A stretch of DNA of 64,000 bases from Psychrobacillus mangrovi (GCF_037104765.1 NZ_JBAWSY010000009.1:62001-126000); one strand, 5' to 3'; counted from the stretch's first letter, positions 1-9,952 are shown. Translations and numbers: made by a program. Notes: generated from the sequence alone by a model not told the origin.

Positions 1-258
1 ACAAAACTACTTGGCTCGAATCTAAAAAGCTAGGAATGAGGCAAGTGAATAATCCTCACGAAAGTTGTCTTTTTTTATGATTATTTTATAGAAGCTGTTA
101 TGGTATTGAAATTATCTTATTTCGAGGTTGACTTGGGGACATATGTGTTAACACTTCACTTCCACCGTATTATTCAAGTTGGTTGAGAGTTATAACAATA
201 CCCGGGGCAGCCTCGTTTTGTTACGTATGTAGCTGAGTTGTAAGTATAGGAGGGCATC

Positions 259-1382
259 ATGACTTTTACATTGATTTCAAAGTTGATAAATACAAGAAAA
301 CAAAGTCAACTTCAATTTGTAGAAACTTTACTAAGTGGCATATTAGGTGGATTTATATTCACACTATTAAATTTACCATTGTCATGGATGTTAGGGCCAT
401 TAACAGCTGTGTTGATTTGGAAGCTACTATCAAAACGGGATTTATATTGGCCGGTAAGTTTTAGAAATGGCGGCCAAATGTTATTAGGTTATAGTATGGG
501 CTTATCGTTTACGATTGCTAGTGCGAGACAGATTGTAGACCAGTTGCCATCAATGGCTATTATTACCATACTAATGGTAGTTTTTGGACTTGCAAGTGCT
601 TTTTTGTTTCAAAGTTAACTGGCATTAATATTCCAAGTGCTGTGATGGGGACGACACCAGGTGGTCTATCCCAAATGGTTGTACTGAGCGAAGAGATCAA
701 GGGAGCAGATTCAACAGTTGTTACATTCATGCAAACAATTAGAATGTTAACAGTTATTTTCATTGTACCAACACTATCGATTCATGCATTTTCAAGTGGT
801 GGAACACAAAAAAGTGAACCTACAATCGATCTAGTAACGCAAACTGGATACGGTAATTTTTTTCAGGTTATTACGGTTATTGCGATTGTTCTAGTTATTA
901 CTGCATGTGCAGTTCGCTTCAAATGCCCAGCTCCATTGATTATTGGGCCTCTACTATCATCAGCAATTTTAACCGTAAGTGGCTTTGAAACACCTAATCT
1001 ACCCCCCATTTTTATCGTACTTGCACAACTTTCTCTAGGTATTTATTTTGGTATTGGAATCAAAATTAATATGTTGAAAAATTGGAAAAAATTACTGCCA
1101 TATTCGTTTATTTCTGGATTATTGATTGTCGGTTTTGCTCTCGTTTTAGCTTACGGCTTACATATGATCTATCCGATTACAATGACAACTGCATTTTTAT
1201 GTATAGCTCCAGGTGGTTTACCAGAAATGGGTGTTACGGCTCATGCTGTCCATGCAGATGTATCAATGGTTGCCGCCTATCAGTTGTTTCGTGTTTTTTT
1301 CATATTATTCATCGTGCCGATTTTTTTAAGGTATCTATTTGGTAGACAGGAGGTTCTTGAAAGACCGGTAAAGGCATTATAG
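259..1382 (+). pseudogene. AbrB-family membrane protein, split by a frameshift
   Basis: Two consecutive open frames (259-618 and the frame containing 642-1382) together encode one polytopic membrane protein of about 374 residues, the usual size of the AbrB/ammonia-monooxygenase-like membrane family, in which a hydrophobic domain is duplicated. Both halves show the family pattern of a P-x-SWMLGPLTA-type loop and GTTPGGLSQM / APGGLPEMG loops. The first frame stops at 616-618 just after ASAFLF. The next frame continues as SKLTGINIPSAVMGTTPGG from about 604, so the break is explained by loss of one T in the run near 600-604. The start at 259 is preceded by AGGAGGG. Function of the intact family is poorly known; membrane transport or regulation has been suggested. 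It is either a true frameshift or a sequencing error. Confidence 0.8.
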
Positions 1383-1530
1383 ACCATTCATAATGAGTTT
1401 TGCCATTTGGAACTTTGGATTATTGAGAGAGAGCTTTATCCACCATATATATTAGGTCTTAAATGAAAGAATTATCAGATTATGGATTAAATGAACGAAA
1501 TAGCTTTAAAGTATTTAAATAATAATATTT

Positions 1531-1544
1531 TGTAAACGTTTACA
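1531..1544. promoter_or_regulatory. cre site (CcpA operator) upstream of the citrate transporter
   Basis: TGTAAACGTTTACA is a perfect 14-bp palindrome that fits the catabolite-responsive-element consensus bound by CcpA. It lies about 100 bases upstream of the CitMHS transporter start. Catabolite repression of citrate uptake is known in B. subtilis citM, so glucose repression of this gene is a reasonable inference. Confidence 0.7.
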
Positions 1545-1642
1545 TGCGCTTACTACTATTCTATATTGTATAAACAATATCTAAATTATTAAATTTATTT
1601 GATAAATTACAATTGTGGAAAAGCAGTAAGGAGAGGAATAGT

Positions 1643-2950
1643 ATGTTAGCGCTTTTAGGTTTTTCAATGATCGCCGTATTTATGTTTTTAATCATCACAA
1701 AACGAATGTCTGCGATGGTAGCATTAGTTGCGATACCAATTTTGTTCGCGTTACTAGGAGGATTTGGACCAGGCATCGGTGAGATGATGCTAGATGGTAT
1801 TAAGCAAGTTGCACCGACTGGTGTTATGTTAATGTTCGCTATACTTTATTTTGGTGTAATGATCGATGCGGGCTTATTTGATCCGCTTGTTTCAAAAATT
1901 TTAGCGGTTGTTAAGGGAGATCCATTAAAAATTGTTTTAGGTACAGCTATCCTTTCGATGCTTGTAGCACTTGATGGTGATGGAACGACAACTTATATGA
2001 TTACAGTATCAGCAATGCTTCCACTTTATAAGCGTATTGGAATGAATCCGCTAATATTAACATGTATTGCGATGCTTTCATTTGGTGTTATGAACATGAC
2101 ACCTTGGGGAGGACCAACAGCTAGAGCAGTAGCAGCACTGCAGCTTGATGTAGCAGATGTGTTTACACCACTTATCCCTGTTATGGCCGCTGGTCTATTA
2201 TGGACTTTATTTACTGCGTTTATTCTTGGGAAAAAAGAGCGCAAAAGATTGGGAATTGCCCAGATTCAATATTCAAAGGAAGAGATGCTTGCTATAAGTG
2301 AACTAGCTGCAACTTCAGCAGTGGAAGACTATAAGCGTCCGAAACTGTTATGGGTCAATCTTGCTTTAACTATTACACTTATTATTTGTTTGGTTACTTC
2401 TGTATTACCTTTATCTACTTTATTCATGATTGCCTTTGTTATAGCGCTTATGATTAACTATCCAAATCTAGATGACCAGAAAGCAAGAATATCTAATCAT
2501 GCAGGAAATGTACTTGCAGTTGTTGGGTTAGTTTTTGCTTCCGGTATTTTTACAGGAATTTTATCTGGAACAGAAATGGTTGATGCGATGGCCAATAGCT
2601 TAGTTGCAGTAATTCCAGAATCTTTAGGTTCGTCTTTTGCGGTCATTACAGCTGTAACAAGTATTCCGTTTACTTATTTTATGGCAAATGATCCTTACTA
2701 TTTCGGAGTGTTGCCAATCTTAGCTGAAACTGCGGCTGCTTATGGTGTGGATCCAGTAGAGATTGCGCGTGCATCTATACTAGGACAACCAGTTCATGCG
2801 ATGAGTCCATTAATGGCATCAGCTTACTTACTTGTTGGTATGGCTGGTGTGGAATTTGGAGACCATCAAAAGTTTATTTTTAAGTGGGCACTAGGGTCGT
2901 GTTTTGTCATGATTATAGCGGCAATTATCTTCGGAGTTATTACTTTCTAA
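1643..2950 (+). CDS. CitMHS-family divalent metal-citrate transporter
   Basis: A 435-residue polytopic membrane protein of the CitMHS family, which imports citrate as a complex with Mg2+, Ca2+ or other divalent ions with protons. Family-typical stretches are the N-terminal ITKRMSAMVALVAIPILFAL, the ILYFGVMIDAGLFDPLV segment, the VALDGDGTTTYMI loop and the MTPWGGPTARA motif; the C-terminal half has AAAYGVDPVEIARAS and GQPVHAMSPLMAS. I chose ATG 1643 because AAGGAGAGG (1628-1636) sits 6 bases upstream; an upstream in-frame TTG at 1613 would place that site inside the gene. It is monocistronic, with a cre site upstream and a strong terminator downstream. The metal preference cannot be read from sequence. 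Confidence 0.9.
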   Translation: MLALLGFSMIAVFMFLIITKRMSAMVALVAIPILFALLGGFGPGIGEMMLDGIKQVAPTGVMLMFAILYFGVMIDAGLFDPLVSKILAVVKGDPLKIVLGTAILSMLVALDGDGTTTYMITVSAMLPLYKRIGMNPLILTCIAMLSFGVMNMTPWGGPTARAVAALQLDVADVFTPLIPVMAAGLLWTLFTAFILGKKERKRLGIAQIQYSKEEMLAISELAATSAVEDYKRPKLLWVNLALTITLIICLVTSVLPLSTLFMIAFVIALMINYPNLDDQKARISNHAGNVLAVVGLVFASGIFTGILSGTEMVDAMANSLVAVIPESLGSSFAVITAVTSIPFTYFMANDPYYFGVLPILAETAAAYGVDPVEIARASILGQPVHAMSPLMASAYLLVGMAGVEFGDHQKFIFKWALGSCFVMIIAAIIFGVITF

Positions 2951-2959
2951 TTTAGAAAA

Positions 2960-3012
2960 CAACACAAAAAATCATCTCATCTTTCTAGATGGAGGTGATT
3001 TTTTTGTGTTTT
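2960..3012 (+). terminator. Rho-independent terminator after the citrate transporter
   Basis: A long near-perfect inverted repeat, AACACAAAAAATCAYCTC...GAGGTGATTTTTTTGTGTT, ends in a T-rich tract directly after the transporter stop. Confidence 0.8.
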
Positions 3013-3255
3013 TTAGAAAATGGTAAAATTCTTGTACGATTGGGTGGGAGCTAAATTGTATCTTCGAAGTTTTCATTCGTCGCTTTGATTCGTTGATTGT
3101 GGCTTTTTTGTTTTTTTAGTGATTTGATTAAGGGTATAACAAAATTAAACAAAACCCATCCTAAGTTAAGATTTACTGAAACCTTTTTCAAGACATAAAA
3201 GAATGAAAAGTGTATGGTAATAGTTGAATATATTAAAATGATAGGGGGACTACAT

Positions 3256-4380
3256 ATGAATACGAAATATGAACAAATCTTTCAATCCTTTACCTTTCCT
3301 TCTGGGGTAGAAGTAAAGAATCGTATTATGGTCGCACCAATGACCAATTATTCTTCCCACGATAACGGAGAAGTATCTGAAGCAGAACTTGCTTATTACA
3401 AAGAGCGTTCTGGCGGCGTTGGGACATTTATTACAGCATGTGCCTATGTAAGCAAGGATGGAAAAGGATTTCCAGGGCAGTTTAGTGTTGACGATGACTC
3501 TTTCATTCCAGGATTGAAGAAATTAGCTGAAACCATGCAATCAAATGGAACGAAAGCAATTATCCAAATTTACCATGGGGGAAGACAGTCACCACCAGAG
3601 TTATTACCAGATCAACAGCCTGTATCGGCAAGTGCTGTTGCAGCAGAAAGAGAAGGTTCACCAGTACCTCGTAAAATGTCGGAAGAAGAAATACAAAATA
3701 CTATTAAAGCTTTTGGTGAAGCGACAAGAAGAGCAATTGAAGCAGGTTTTGACGGTGTTGAAATTCACGGTGCTAATACGTATCTACTACAGCAATACTT
3801 CTCACCACATTCGAATCGAAGAGATGATCAATGGGGTGGATCGCTTGAAAATCGCATGAAGTTCCCGTTAGCTATCGTACAATCTGTAAAACAAATTGTT
3901 GCTGAACATTCTAAGAAACCATTTATTGTTGGTTATCGTATCTCACCTGAAGAAGGAACAAATCCAGGAATAACATTAGAAGATACTCTTCAGTTTGTGG
4001 ATAAATTAGCGGATCAATCCCTTGATTATTTACATATTTCTGTAAACACATTTTGGAATGGGTCTTTCCGTGATAAAAATGAATCTGAATCTAGGATTAT
4101 TAAAATTCATGAAGCAGTTGGAAGTCGAGTTCCAATAGTCGGTGTAGGTTCACTACACACGCCAGATGAGGTAGTGGAAGCGTTAGAAGCAGGCATCCCT
4201 TTAATTGCTTTAGGCCGCGAACTATTAATGGAGCCAAAATGGATTGAAAAAGTGGAAGCTGGGCAAATAGAAGAAATCCGTACAACTTTATCTAGAAAAG
4301 ATCAGGAAAAATTAGTAATTCCAGATCCATTATGGAACAGATTGATGAATGTAAAAGGTTGGTTGCCAGTAGTAGATTAA
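3256..4380 (+). CDS. NADH:flavin oxidoreductase, old yellow enzyme family
   Basis: A 374-residue FMN-dependent TIM-barrel oxidoreductase. Seen: N-terminal KNRIMVAPMTNYSS (FMN-binding strand 1), QIYHGGRQ, the catalytic GFDGVEIHGANTYLLQQYFSP segment followed by NRRDDQWGGSLENR, and the late phosphate-binding GVGSLHTPDEVVEAL / LGRELLMEP. These are diagnostic for the OYE group and the sequence most resembles the B. subtilis YqiG type. It probably reduces activated C=C bonds of electrophilic substrates with NAD(P)H; the physiological substrate is unknown. ATG 3256 is chosen for AGGGGG at 3243-3248; an earlier ATG at 3214 has no ribosome-binding site. It stands alone between terminators. Confidence 0.88.
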   Translation: MNTKYEQIFQSFTFPSGVEVKNRIMVAPMTNYSSHDNGEVSEAELAYYKERSGGVGTFITACAYVSKDGKGFPGQFSVDDDSFIPGLKKLAETMQSNGTKAIIQIYHGGRQSPPELLPDQQPVSASAVAAEREGSPVPRKMSEEEIQNTIKAFGEATRRAIEAGFDGVEIHGANTYLLQQYFSPHSNRRDDQWGGSLENRMKFPLAIVQSVKQIVAEHSKKPFIVGYRISPEEGTNPGITLEDTLQFVDKLADQSLDYLHISVNTFWNGSFRDKNESESRIIKIHEAVGSRVPIVGVGSLHTPDEVVEALEAGIPLIALGRELLMEPKWIEKVEAGQIEEIRTTLSRKDQEKLVIPDPLWNRLMNVKGWLPVVD

Positions 4381-4564
4381 ATACTTTCGATCAAGGAACT
4401 CAAAATTGATGAGTTCCTCGATTGTTTTAAAATTACTTAATTTCTCTTCACTATTAGTATGAATTAAATTTGTCTTAAAAAACTTAATTAGTCACACTCC
4501 AACATTTGCTATTAATAATTACCTCTGTTTTGGCAAAGATAATTTTTATGGAGGTGAAGAAAAA

Positions 4565-4786
4565 ATGGCAAACAACAATAAAAACAATCTTCCACAGGAA
4601 AGTCAAACAAATGCTCAAAAAGTAAAACAACAAAATGCTCAAGCAAATCAAAATGCTTCTCAAGCTGAATTTGGATCTGAATTTGGAGTTTCTCAAGAGA
4701 GTCAAACAAATGCACAAGAAGTAAAACAACAAAACGCTCAAGCAAACCAAAAAGCACAAGCGCAAAGAAAAAATAATAAGTACTAA
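4565..4786 (+). CDS. sspE: Gamma-type small acid-soluble spore protein
   Basis: A 73-residue, Gln/Asn/Lys-rich, hydrophobic-poor protein with two copies of an S-Q-T-N-A-Q-x-V-K-Q-Q-N-A-Q-A-N-Q repeat (residues about 13-30 and 44-61) separated by the segment AEFGSEFGVSQ, which resembles the GPR protease recognition site of gamma-SASPs. Gamma-SASPs are an amino-acid reserve in the spore core, degraded at germination; they do not bind DNA like alpha/beta SASPs. A strong GGAGGTG site lies 10 bases before the ATG and a terminator follows. Expression in the forespore from a sigma-G promoter is expected from the family; I could not pick out the promoter with confidence. This gene shows that the host forms endospores. 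Confidence 0.92.
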   Translation: MANNNKNNLPQESQTNAQKVKQQNAQANQNASQAEFGSEFGVSQESQTNAQEVKQQNAQANQKAQAQRKNNKY

Positions 4787-4797
4787 TTAATAAAAAC

Positions 4798-4826
4798 GAT
4801 GGGAGTTTAATGCTCCCATCTTTTTA
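4798..4826 (+). terminator. Terminator after sspE
   Basis: GATGGGAG / CTCCCATC stem (4798-4805 with 4813-4820), 7-base loop, then five Ts. Confidence 0.85.
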
Positions 4827-4938
4827 TTTGAGTTTAAGACAAGGTAGTCAAGTGATGATATAATTGGTATCTATGTACATAAGCAAGCTATGTTTCCCAT
4901 ACTGTAAATTTTTCCAAATTCGTAACGGAGGTGTCAAA

Positions 4939-5148
4939 ATGAATAAAAAGTGGACGATTGAAGAAATACGTGATTATGTAAAAAAGAATTCAGATAGTGT
5001 ATTACTTTCAACTGAATACGTAGGATACTCGCAAAAACTACTGTTTAAATGTTCTTGCGGAAATAATTTTGAAAAGACTTTTACAAAGTTCAAAGGTAGT
5101 AATCAAAAAAAATGTCCTAATTGTCAAGAAGCAAGACCTTCACGTTAA
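4939..5148 (+). CDS. Small zinc-ribbon protein of unknown function
   Basis: A 69-residue protein starting at ATG 4939 behind ACGGAGGTG; an upstream TTG at 4864 lacks a ribosome-binding site. The N-terminal half is a short charged helix (WTIEEIRDYVKKNS). The C-terminal half is a four-cysteine ribbon, FKCSCGNNFEKTFTKF followed by KCPNC, a CxC-x(n)-CxxC pattern typical of the small treble-clef/ribbon modules often attached to phage-borne or homing endonucleases. No nuclease domain is present here, so it may be a stand-alone DNA-binding remnant or a host protein. I do not recognise a specific family. Confidence 0.6.
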   Translation: MNKKWTIEEIRDYVKKNSDSVLLSTEYVGYSQKLLFKCSCGNNFEKTFTKFKGSNQKKCPNCQEARPSR

Positions 5149-5164
5149 TTTTTATTGAAAAACT

Positions 5165-5196
5165 AGACCATAACATTTAAGCTATGGTCTGGTATA
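5165..5196. terminator. Bidirectional terminator
   Basis: AGACCATA (5165-5172) pairs with TATGGTCT (5183-5190) around a 10-base loop. T- and A-rich flanks make it usable for both the zinc-ribbon gene and the convergent RND exporter. Confidence 0.7.
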
Positions 5197-5199
5197 TTT

Positions 5200-8100
5200 T
5201 TATTCGACTGTTGATTCAAGTGAAGCATCTTGCTCCGCAGCTTGACTAACACGCTGCTTCTTAGATTTTCTAAAGTAAAGCAATTCATATATACATGGAA
5301 TCACAATCAGCGTTAACATTGTTGCCATAGCTAACCCTCCGATTACAACAATTGCAAGACTTTGCGATACTAAGCTTCCTGTTTCTGCTTTTTTCATTAA
5401 CAATGGAAGCATTGCACAGATGGTTGCGATTGCAGTCATGAAGATTGGTCTCATTCTTGTTGCTGTTGCTTCAACAAGAGCGTCACGAATAATCATTTTT
5501 TGTTCATTTTGTTTTACTCGATCTAAAAGCACAATCGCGTTTGTTACGACGATACCGATTAGCATTAACGCGCCTAGAAGTGCTGTGATATCAACTGGAA
5601 TTCGACTGATAAGTATTCCTAAGATTGCTCCAATTGCAGCAAGTGGAAGCGAGCAAAGAATGGCAATCGGTGCTTTAATGGACTTAAATGTGATGACCAT
5701 TATTAAAAATACAATTCCAATGGAAACAAGCATGATAAGGAATAAATCTGTAAAATCCTCGGACTGTTGACTACTTGCTCCTCCTATTAGAACTTCGACA
5801 TTCTCTGGAATATCCATGCCTTCGTTGTTCTTTTTATCGCCAAGTATCTCTAAGCTTACTGCGCTTGAAATCTCCGATAACTTTGCAGGATCAACGGTAG
5901 CTGTTACACGAAGATAAGCATCCCCATCTTTATGAAACTGGCTCGTTGAACTTTCTTCACTTTGTAAGGTAGCGAGATCAGATACAGGGACTAGGCCAGT
6001 ATCGGTCATAACTTGTATGTTCTCCAAGTCTTCTGGTGTTTTTGTATCAAGTACAGGCTCAAGGAATACAGGTTTTTGTTTTTCGTTAATATTAATCGTA
6101 CCAATTGGTGTTTTATTTAACATGACACCTAATTGTTGTGCGATTTGTTGTGTATTTCCTTTCGTCGGGTCCACAACGAGAGAGTATACTGTTTTCTTTT
6201 CATCTTGGTTGGTCGTTACTTCCTCTACGCCATCAATATTCTGCACTTTTTCTTTAACAGTCGTTGCAACTTTTTCAAGGTCAGTTATATTTTCACCTAC
6301 AACATCTATGGTGATATTCGTACTTCCTCCGCCCATCATGAAGCTGGCTGTATTTACTTCTAATTTGGCATCAGTGTATTGATCTTTTTTCTTTTCCATT
6401 TCTTTTACGATGACATCCGTATCTTTTTTATCGTCCAATAAAATACTAAAGGATGCTTCTGTCGGAGATCCAACATAGCCATATTGTGCTGCTTCTGCTG
6501 GAGAACCTACTTGTGCAAACACATATTTCACTTCATCCATTGCTAGTATAGAGGATTCAAGTTCAAACGTATTTTCTTTTACTTCATCAATTGGTGTATC
6601 ATTCGGATAGCTCAGCGTAGCCACAACATAATCTGCAGATGAGTTATCAACTGCACCTTTTGGAATCGCAAAGTAAGCTCCTATGGAACCAACAAACAGA
6701 AGGATAGAAATTGTAAACACAATCCATTTATGATTTAAAGACCATGTTACTGCTTTTGGAAAATGAACAGCTGGTTTATGTTCTGGAATTTTTGCATTCT
6801 TTAATAGCCCGGCACTCATTAATGGAACAACAGTCAACGCCACGATTAAAGAGGCAAGTAACGAATAGGTAACAGTTAATGCGAATGGAAGTAGGAAGTC
6901 CTGAAGTCCGCCATTCAATAAACTCATTGGTAAGAAAACTGCAACAGTTGTTAATGTAGAAGCAGTGATCGCAACTCCAACTTGCTTAGTAGCATCAATA
7001 ACCATTTTGACGGAGAATTTCTCTGTTTGCATTTTACGGAAAATATTTTCGATAACAACTATGCTGTCATCCACTAGACGACCAACTGCAACAGCTACTC
7101 CTCCAAGTGTTAAAATGTTCAATGTCACTCCTGACATCGACAGTAGGAATAATGTGAAGCATAGTGATAATGGAATTGAAACAATGGTAATAAAAGTCGA
7201 ACGGATATTACGTAGAAAAAGCATAATGACAATCGTTGCAAACAGTGCACCGAGAAGAACTTCTTTTATCATTGTATGAACGGAATTTTCTACTAAATCA
7301 GCAGAGGATATGTAAAGAGTGGATTCCTGCTGATCATACTTTTCATTGATTTCTTTTGTAACTTTTGCAACTTCTTTGCTTATAGTCACTGCATTGGACT
7401 GACTATCTTTTGTGATGCTTATATCTAAGCTATCCTTACCATTGAAATGGCTTACGAAGTTCGCATCTTTTGTTTCTTCAATTGTTGCAATATCCCCAAG
7501 CGTTACATCAGGTGCTACAGTCAATCCTTTTAATTTTTCAATGCTTGTTAAATCGCCGATCACTTTAATATTACTTGTTTTTCCATCAATATTTTTCTCG
7601 CCAACAGCTACAGCGGTGTTTTGCCCATTTAGAATACCCATAACTGCTTGTAGAGAAATTTGGTTGTCAGCCATTTTTTCATCATCAATCTTAACGGATA
7701 TGACAGAATCTGTTATTCCATAAATCTCAACGCTAGAAACCCCTTTGATATCTTGATATCTAGTTTGGAGTTCGTTACGTGCAAAATCCATATTTTCTGT
7801 AGTCATTCCTTCATCAAAGGTGACTGCAATATTAACAATTGGAATCATTGATGTATTTAGTTGTGAAATAATTGGCTTAGCTATAGTCTGAGGCAAATTT
7901 ACATTACTTAATGCATCTTGTACGTCCAGTTTGGCTTGCTTCATATCATAGCCTGACTCGTAGACTAGATCTACTTTCGAATATCCGTCTCCAGTTCTTG
8001 AAAAAACGGATGTTTTTCCATTCAGTCCATTAACTGCTCTTTCAATCGGGGTGGTTACCTCTGATTCCATTGTTTTGGAGTCAGTTCCTTGACCCATTGT

Positions 8101-8247
8101 GATAATCGTAACTTGTGGATTATCAGCAGATGGTAAAAATTCCATTGGCAATCTAAAGTAACTAACAACGCCGATTACTAATATTAAAATGGTTAATACG
8201 GATACGGCTGCTTTGTTACTAAAAGCCCACTTGGTGAATAATGACAT
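5200..8247 (-). CDS. RND-family efflux transporter (AcrB/SwrC-like)
   Basis: A 1015-residue proton-driven RND permease with the duplicated architecture of the family: an N-terminal membrane helix, a large extracytoplasmic porter domain, a membrane bundle, then the same order again. The proton-relay motif GRLVDDSIVVIENI (the two Asp of TM4) is intact and the second half contains GALMLIGIVVTNAIVLLDRV. In Gram-positives such pumps act without an outer-membrane channel; SwrC of B. subtilis exports surfactin. Substrate here is unknown. I moved the start to ATG 8247, where AGGAGG sits 10 bases upstream, instead of the longer frame starting at 8274. The gene is alone, with no adjacent membrane-fusion protein. 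Confidence 0.9.
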   Translation of the reverse strand: MSLFTKWAFSNKAAVSVLTILILVIGVVSYFRLPMEFLPSADNPQVTIITMGQGTDSKTMESEVTTPIERAVNGLNGKTSVFSRTGDGYSKVDLVYESGYDMKQAKLDVQDALSNVNLPQTIAKPIISQLNTSMIPIVNIAVTFDEGMTTENMDFARNELQTRYQDIKGVSSVEIYGITDSVISVKIDDEKMADNQISLQAVMGILNGQNTAVAVGEKNIDGKTSNIKVIGDLTSIEKLKGLTVAPDVTLGDIATIEETKDANFVSHFNGKDSLDISITKDSQSNAVTISKEVAKVTKEINEKYDQQESTLYISSADLVENSVHTMIKEVLLGALFATIVIMLFLRNIRSTFITIVSIPLSLCFTLFLLSMSGVTLNILTLGGVAVAVGRLVDDSIVVIENIFRKMQTEKFSVKMVIDATKQVGVAITASTLTTVAVFLPMSLLNGGLQDFLLPFALTVTYSLLASLIVALTVVPLMSAGLLKNAKIPEHKPAVHFPKAVTWSLNHKWIVFTISILLFVGSIGAYFAIPKGAVDNSSADYVVATLSYPNDTPIDEVKENTFELESSILAMDEVKYVFAQVGSPAEAAQYGYVGSPTEASFSILLDDKKDTDVIVKEMEKKKDQYTDAKLEVNTASFMMGGGSTNITIDVVGENITDLEKVATTVKEKVQNIDGVEEVTTNQDEKKTVYSLVVDPTKGNTQQIAQQLGVMLNKTPIGTININEKQKPVFLEPVLDTKTPEDLENIQVMTDTGLVPVSDLATLQSEESSTSQFHKDGDAYLRVTATVDPAKLSEISSAVSLEILGDKKNNEGMDIPENVEVLIGGASSQQSEDFTDLFLIMLVSIGIVFLIMVITFKSIKAPIAILCSLPLAAIGAILGILISRIPVDITALLGALMLIGIVVTNAIVLLDRVKQNEQKMIIRDALVEATATRMRPIFMTAIATICAMLPLLMKKAETGSLVSQSLAIVVIGGLAMATMLTLIVIPCIYELLYFRKSKKQRVSQAAEQDASLESTVE

Positions 8248-8946
8248 AGAAATAATTCCTCCTGAAAATGACAAATTTGTACCAATAAAATCCTAACATA
8301 AATGCAATACTAATAACTTAATTGATTAAAAACTTAAAAAAATTTACGAAAACTTAATTTTTATTTGGGAACTCCCTTCTATTTAACATTTATGGCTCTT
8401 CTTTATTGTAGAAAATAGAAAAATATTCCACATTGATCCTAAGAATTATATTTTACTAAGACCTAAGACTTAGAAGATAAAAAATGTGGTTTTATAGCAA
8501 TAGCATTTATACTGATTTGTGGGCTTCTGGTAGATTTGCTGTTTTATTGCAAGGACTGGGTTATCTAGAGGAATAATGGGCAATAGCATCCCCTCAAGTC
8601 AGCAATTATTGGAAGGTTGCGGGATAGGTATTTATGGACGGGCTTTTGACAAGTAGGAAGTAGTGTAGATGGTGTAATACTACTAGAGCACGGGATCAGA
8701 GTACTTCTTTTAAAAATGTTGGTGTGGTAACTACATTTTACAAGAGGTCGTTATGGGCTTCTTTTATTTTGCCTTTGGTGTTTCAACTAATACTTCACTT
8801 CATTCGTCTACATCAAAAAAGAAGCACGACCTTAATTACTCCAGGCTGTACTTCCAAAATTTTTTTATCTAATAACCCATTCTCTTTTAAAATCCATAAA
8901 ACATCTGTATGATTAATTAAACAATTATGGAAAGGGGAGTTAATAA
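8248..8946. other. Intergenic region, no confident gene
   Basis: About 700 A+T-rich bases between the start of the RND exporter and mgtC. It must hold the promoters of both genes but I could not assign them. A minus-strand open stretch at 8813-8929 reads like protein (it contains WILKENGLLDKKILEVQPG) but lacks a start and runs into the mgtC ribosome-binding site, so it may be the tail of a lost gene. Confidence 0.4.
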
Positions 8947-9426
8947 ATGCTGGACTTTATAACATCTTTATTTAATTCACATTATGACTTATACATTCGA
9001 TTAATTGTGGCAACATTTTTAGGGTTATTAATTGGTTTAGAAAGAGCGATCAAAAATAAGCCAGCAGGTATTAGAACTCACATCTTAGTTTGTTTAGGAG
9101 CTACCTTGGCAATGTCTCTATCTTCATTAAATCAAGGCCCATACATGGACCCAATGCGATTAGCTGCTCAAGTAATTAGTGGAATTGGATTTCTTGGTGC
9201 GGGGGTAATCTGGGTAGATAAGGATAATGTGAAACGTGGTCTCACTACTGCAGCGAATTTATGGATAACTGCATGTGTAGGATTAACCATCGGGTATGGT
9301 GCATATGATCTTGCTATTATAACGGTCATTTTAATGTTTATAGCTATGAATTTACCAAAGTTTATTGAGAAGATAGGAATCTTACCACCAAGACATGATG
9401 AGCATGATAGTGACGGGGAAGAATAA
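8947..9426 (+). CDS. MgtC/SapB-family membrane protein
   Basis: A 159-residue protein with four to five predicted membrane helices covering nearly its whole length. Family hallmarks are the N-terminal RLIVATFLGLLIGLERA, KPAGIRTHILVCLGA, the QVISGIGFLGAGVIW core motif, and RGLTTAANLWITACVGL. MgtC proteins are linked to growth under Mg2+ limitation and in pathogens to survival in macrophages; the short SapB-like forms, as here, lack the C-terminal ACT-like domain and their role is less clear. AAGGGGAG upstream supports ATG 8947. The following SRPBCC gene starts 18 bases downstream, so the two are probably cotranscribed. Confidence 0.88.
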   Translation: MLDFITSLFNSHYDLYIRLIVATFLGLLIGLERAIKNKPAGIRTHILVCLGATLAMSLSSLNQGPYMDPMRLAAQVISGIGFLGAGVIWVDKDNVKRGLTTAANLWITACVGLTIGYGAYDLAIITVILMFIAMNLPKFIEKIGILPPRHDEHDSDGEE

Positions 9427-9444
9427 ATAATAAGGAGGTAAAAA

Positions 9445-9903
9445 ATGAGTAATATTACTTTTGAATACGTAACCTACATTGCAACCACACCCGAAAAACT
9501 ATGGGAAGCACTGACTAGTGGAGATTACACAAAACAATACTGGTTCGGCCATGAAATTAAATCTGATTGGACAGAGGGTTCATCTGTAGTTTTCTTAGAT
9601 AAGTTCGATAACATTGTAGATAAAGGACAGGTTATACATTTTGAGCCAAGCAAACTTCTATCTTATACATTTGAGTGGGTGCAAGATACAACGAAACGTG
9701 AAGTTTCACCTATCGTGACATTTACACTCCGTGAAATGGATATCATTGTAAAATTATCACTCAAGCACGAGGAGTTGTTACCTTCCGATATTTATGAAGA
9801 AAATGATAATTTTCAAGGGATTAACAATGGTTGGCCAGCAATACTAAGCAATTTGAAAAGTTTGCTTGAGACAGGGGAACCTCTTCCTTCGATAACAGTT
9901 TAA
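9445..9903 (+). CDS. SRPBCC (AHSA1-like) domain protein
   Basis: A 152-residue single-domain protein of the START/Bet v1-like fold, AHSA1/YndB-like group. It opens with the family's IATTPEKLWEALTSGDYTKQYWFG, has the GSSVVFLDK and GQVIHFEPSKLLSYTFEW strands, and ends with the long helix NNGWPAILSNLKSLLETGEPL. These proteins bind lipids or small hydrophobic molecules in a deep cavity; no specific ligand can be inferred. AAGGAGGT sits 8 bases before the ATG. It follows mgtC closely and is closed by a terminator. Confidence 0.85.
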   Translation: MSNITFEYVTYIATTPEKLWEALTSGDYTKQYWFGHEIKSDWTEGSSVVFLDKFDNIVDKGQVIHFEPSKLLSYTFEWVQDTTKREVSPIVTFTLREMDIIVKLSLKHEELLPSDIYEENDNFQGINNGWPAILSNLKSLLETGEPLPSITV

Positions 9904-9920
9904 TTCCTAACAACTAATAA

Positions 9921-9952
9921 AAAGTTAACAGATCAATCTGTTAACTTTTTTA
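9921..9952 (+). terminator. Terminator after the SRPBCC gene
   Basis: AAAGTTAACAGAT / ATCTGTTAACTTTTTT hairpin with T-tract, just after the stop codon. Confidence 0.85.

Noticed and set aside
8724..8912. 62-codon plus-strand ORF before mgtC
   Set aside because: No ribosome-binding site and a composition unlike neighbouring proteins.
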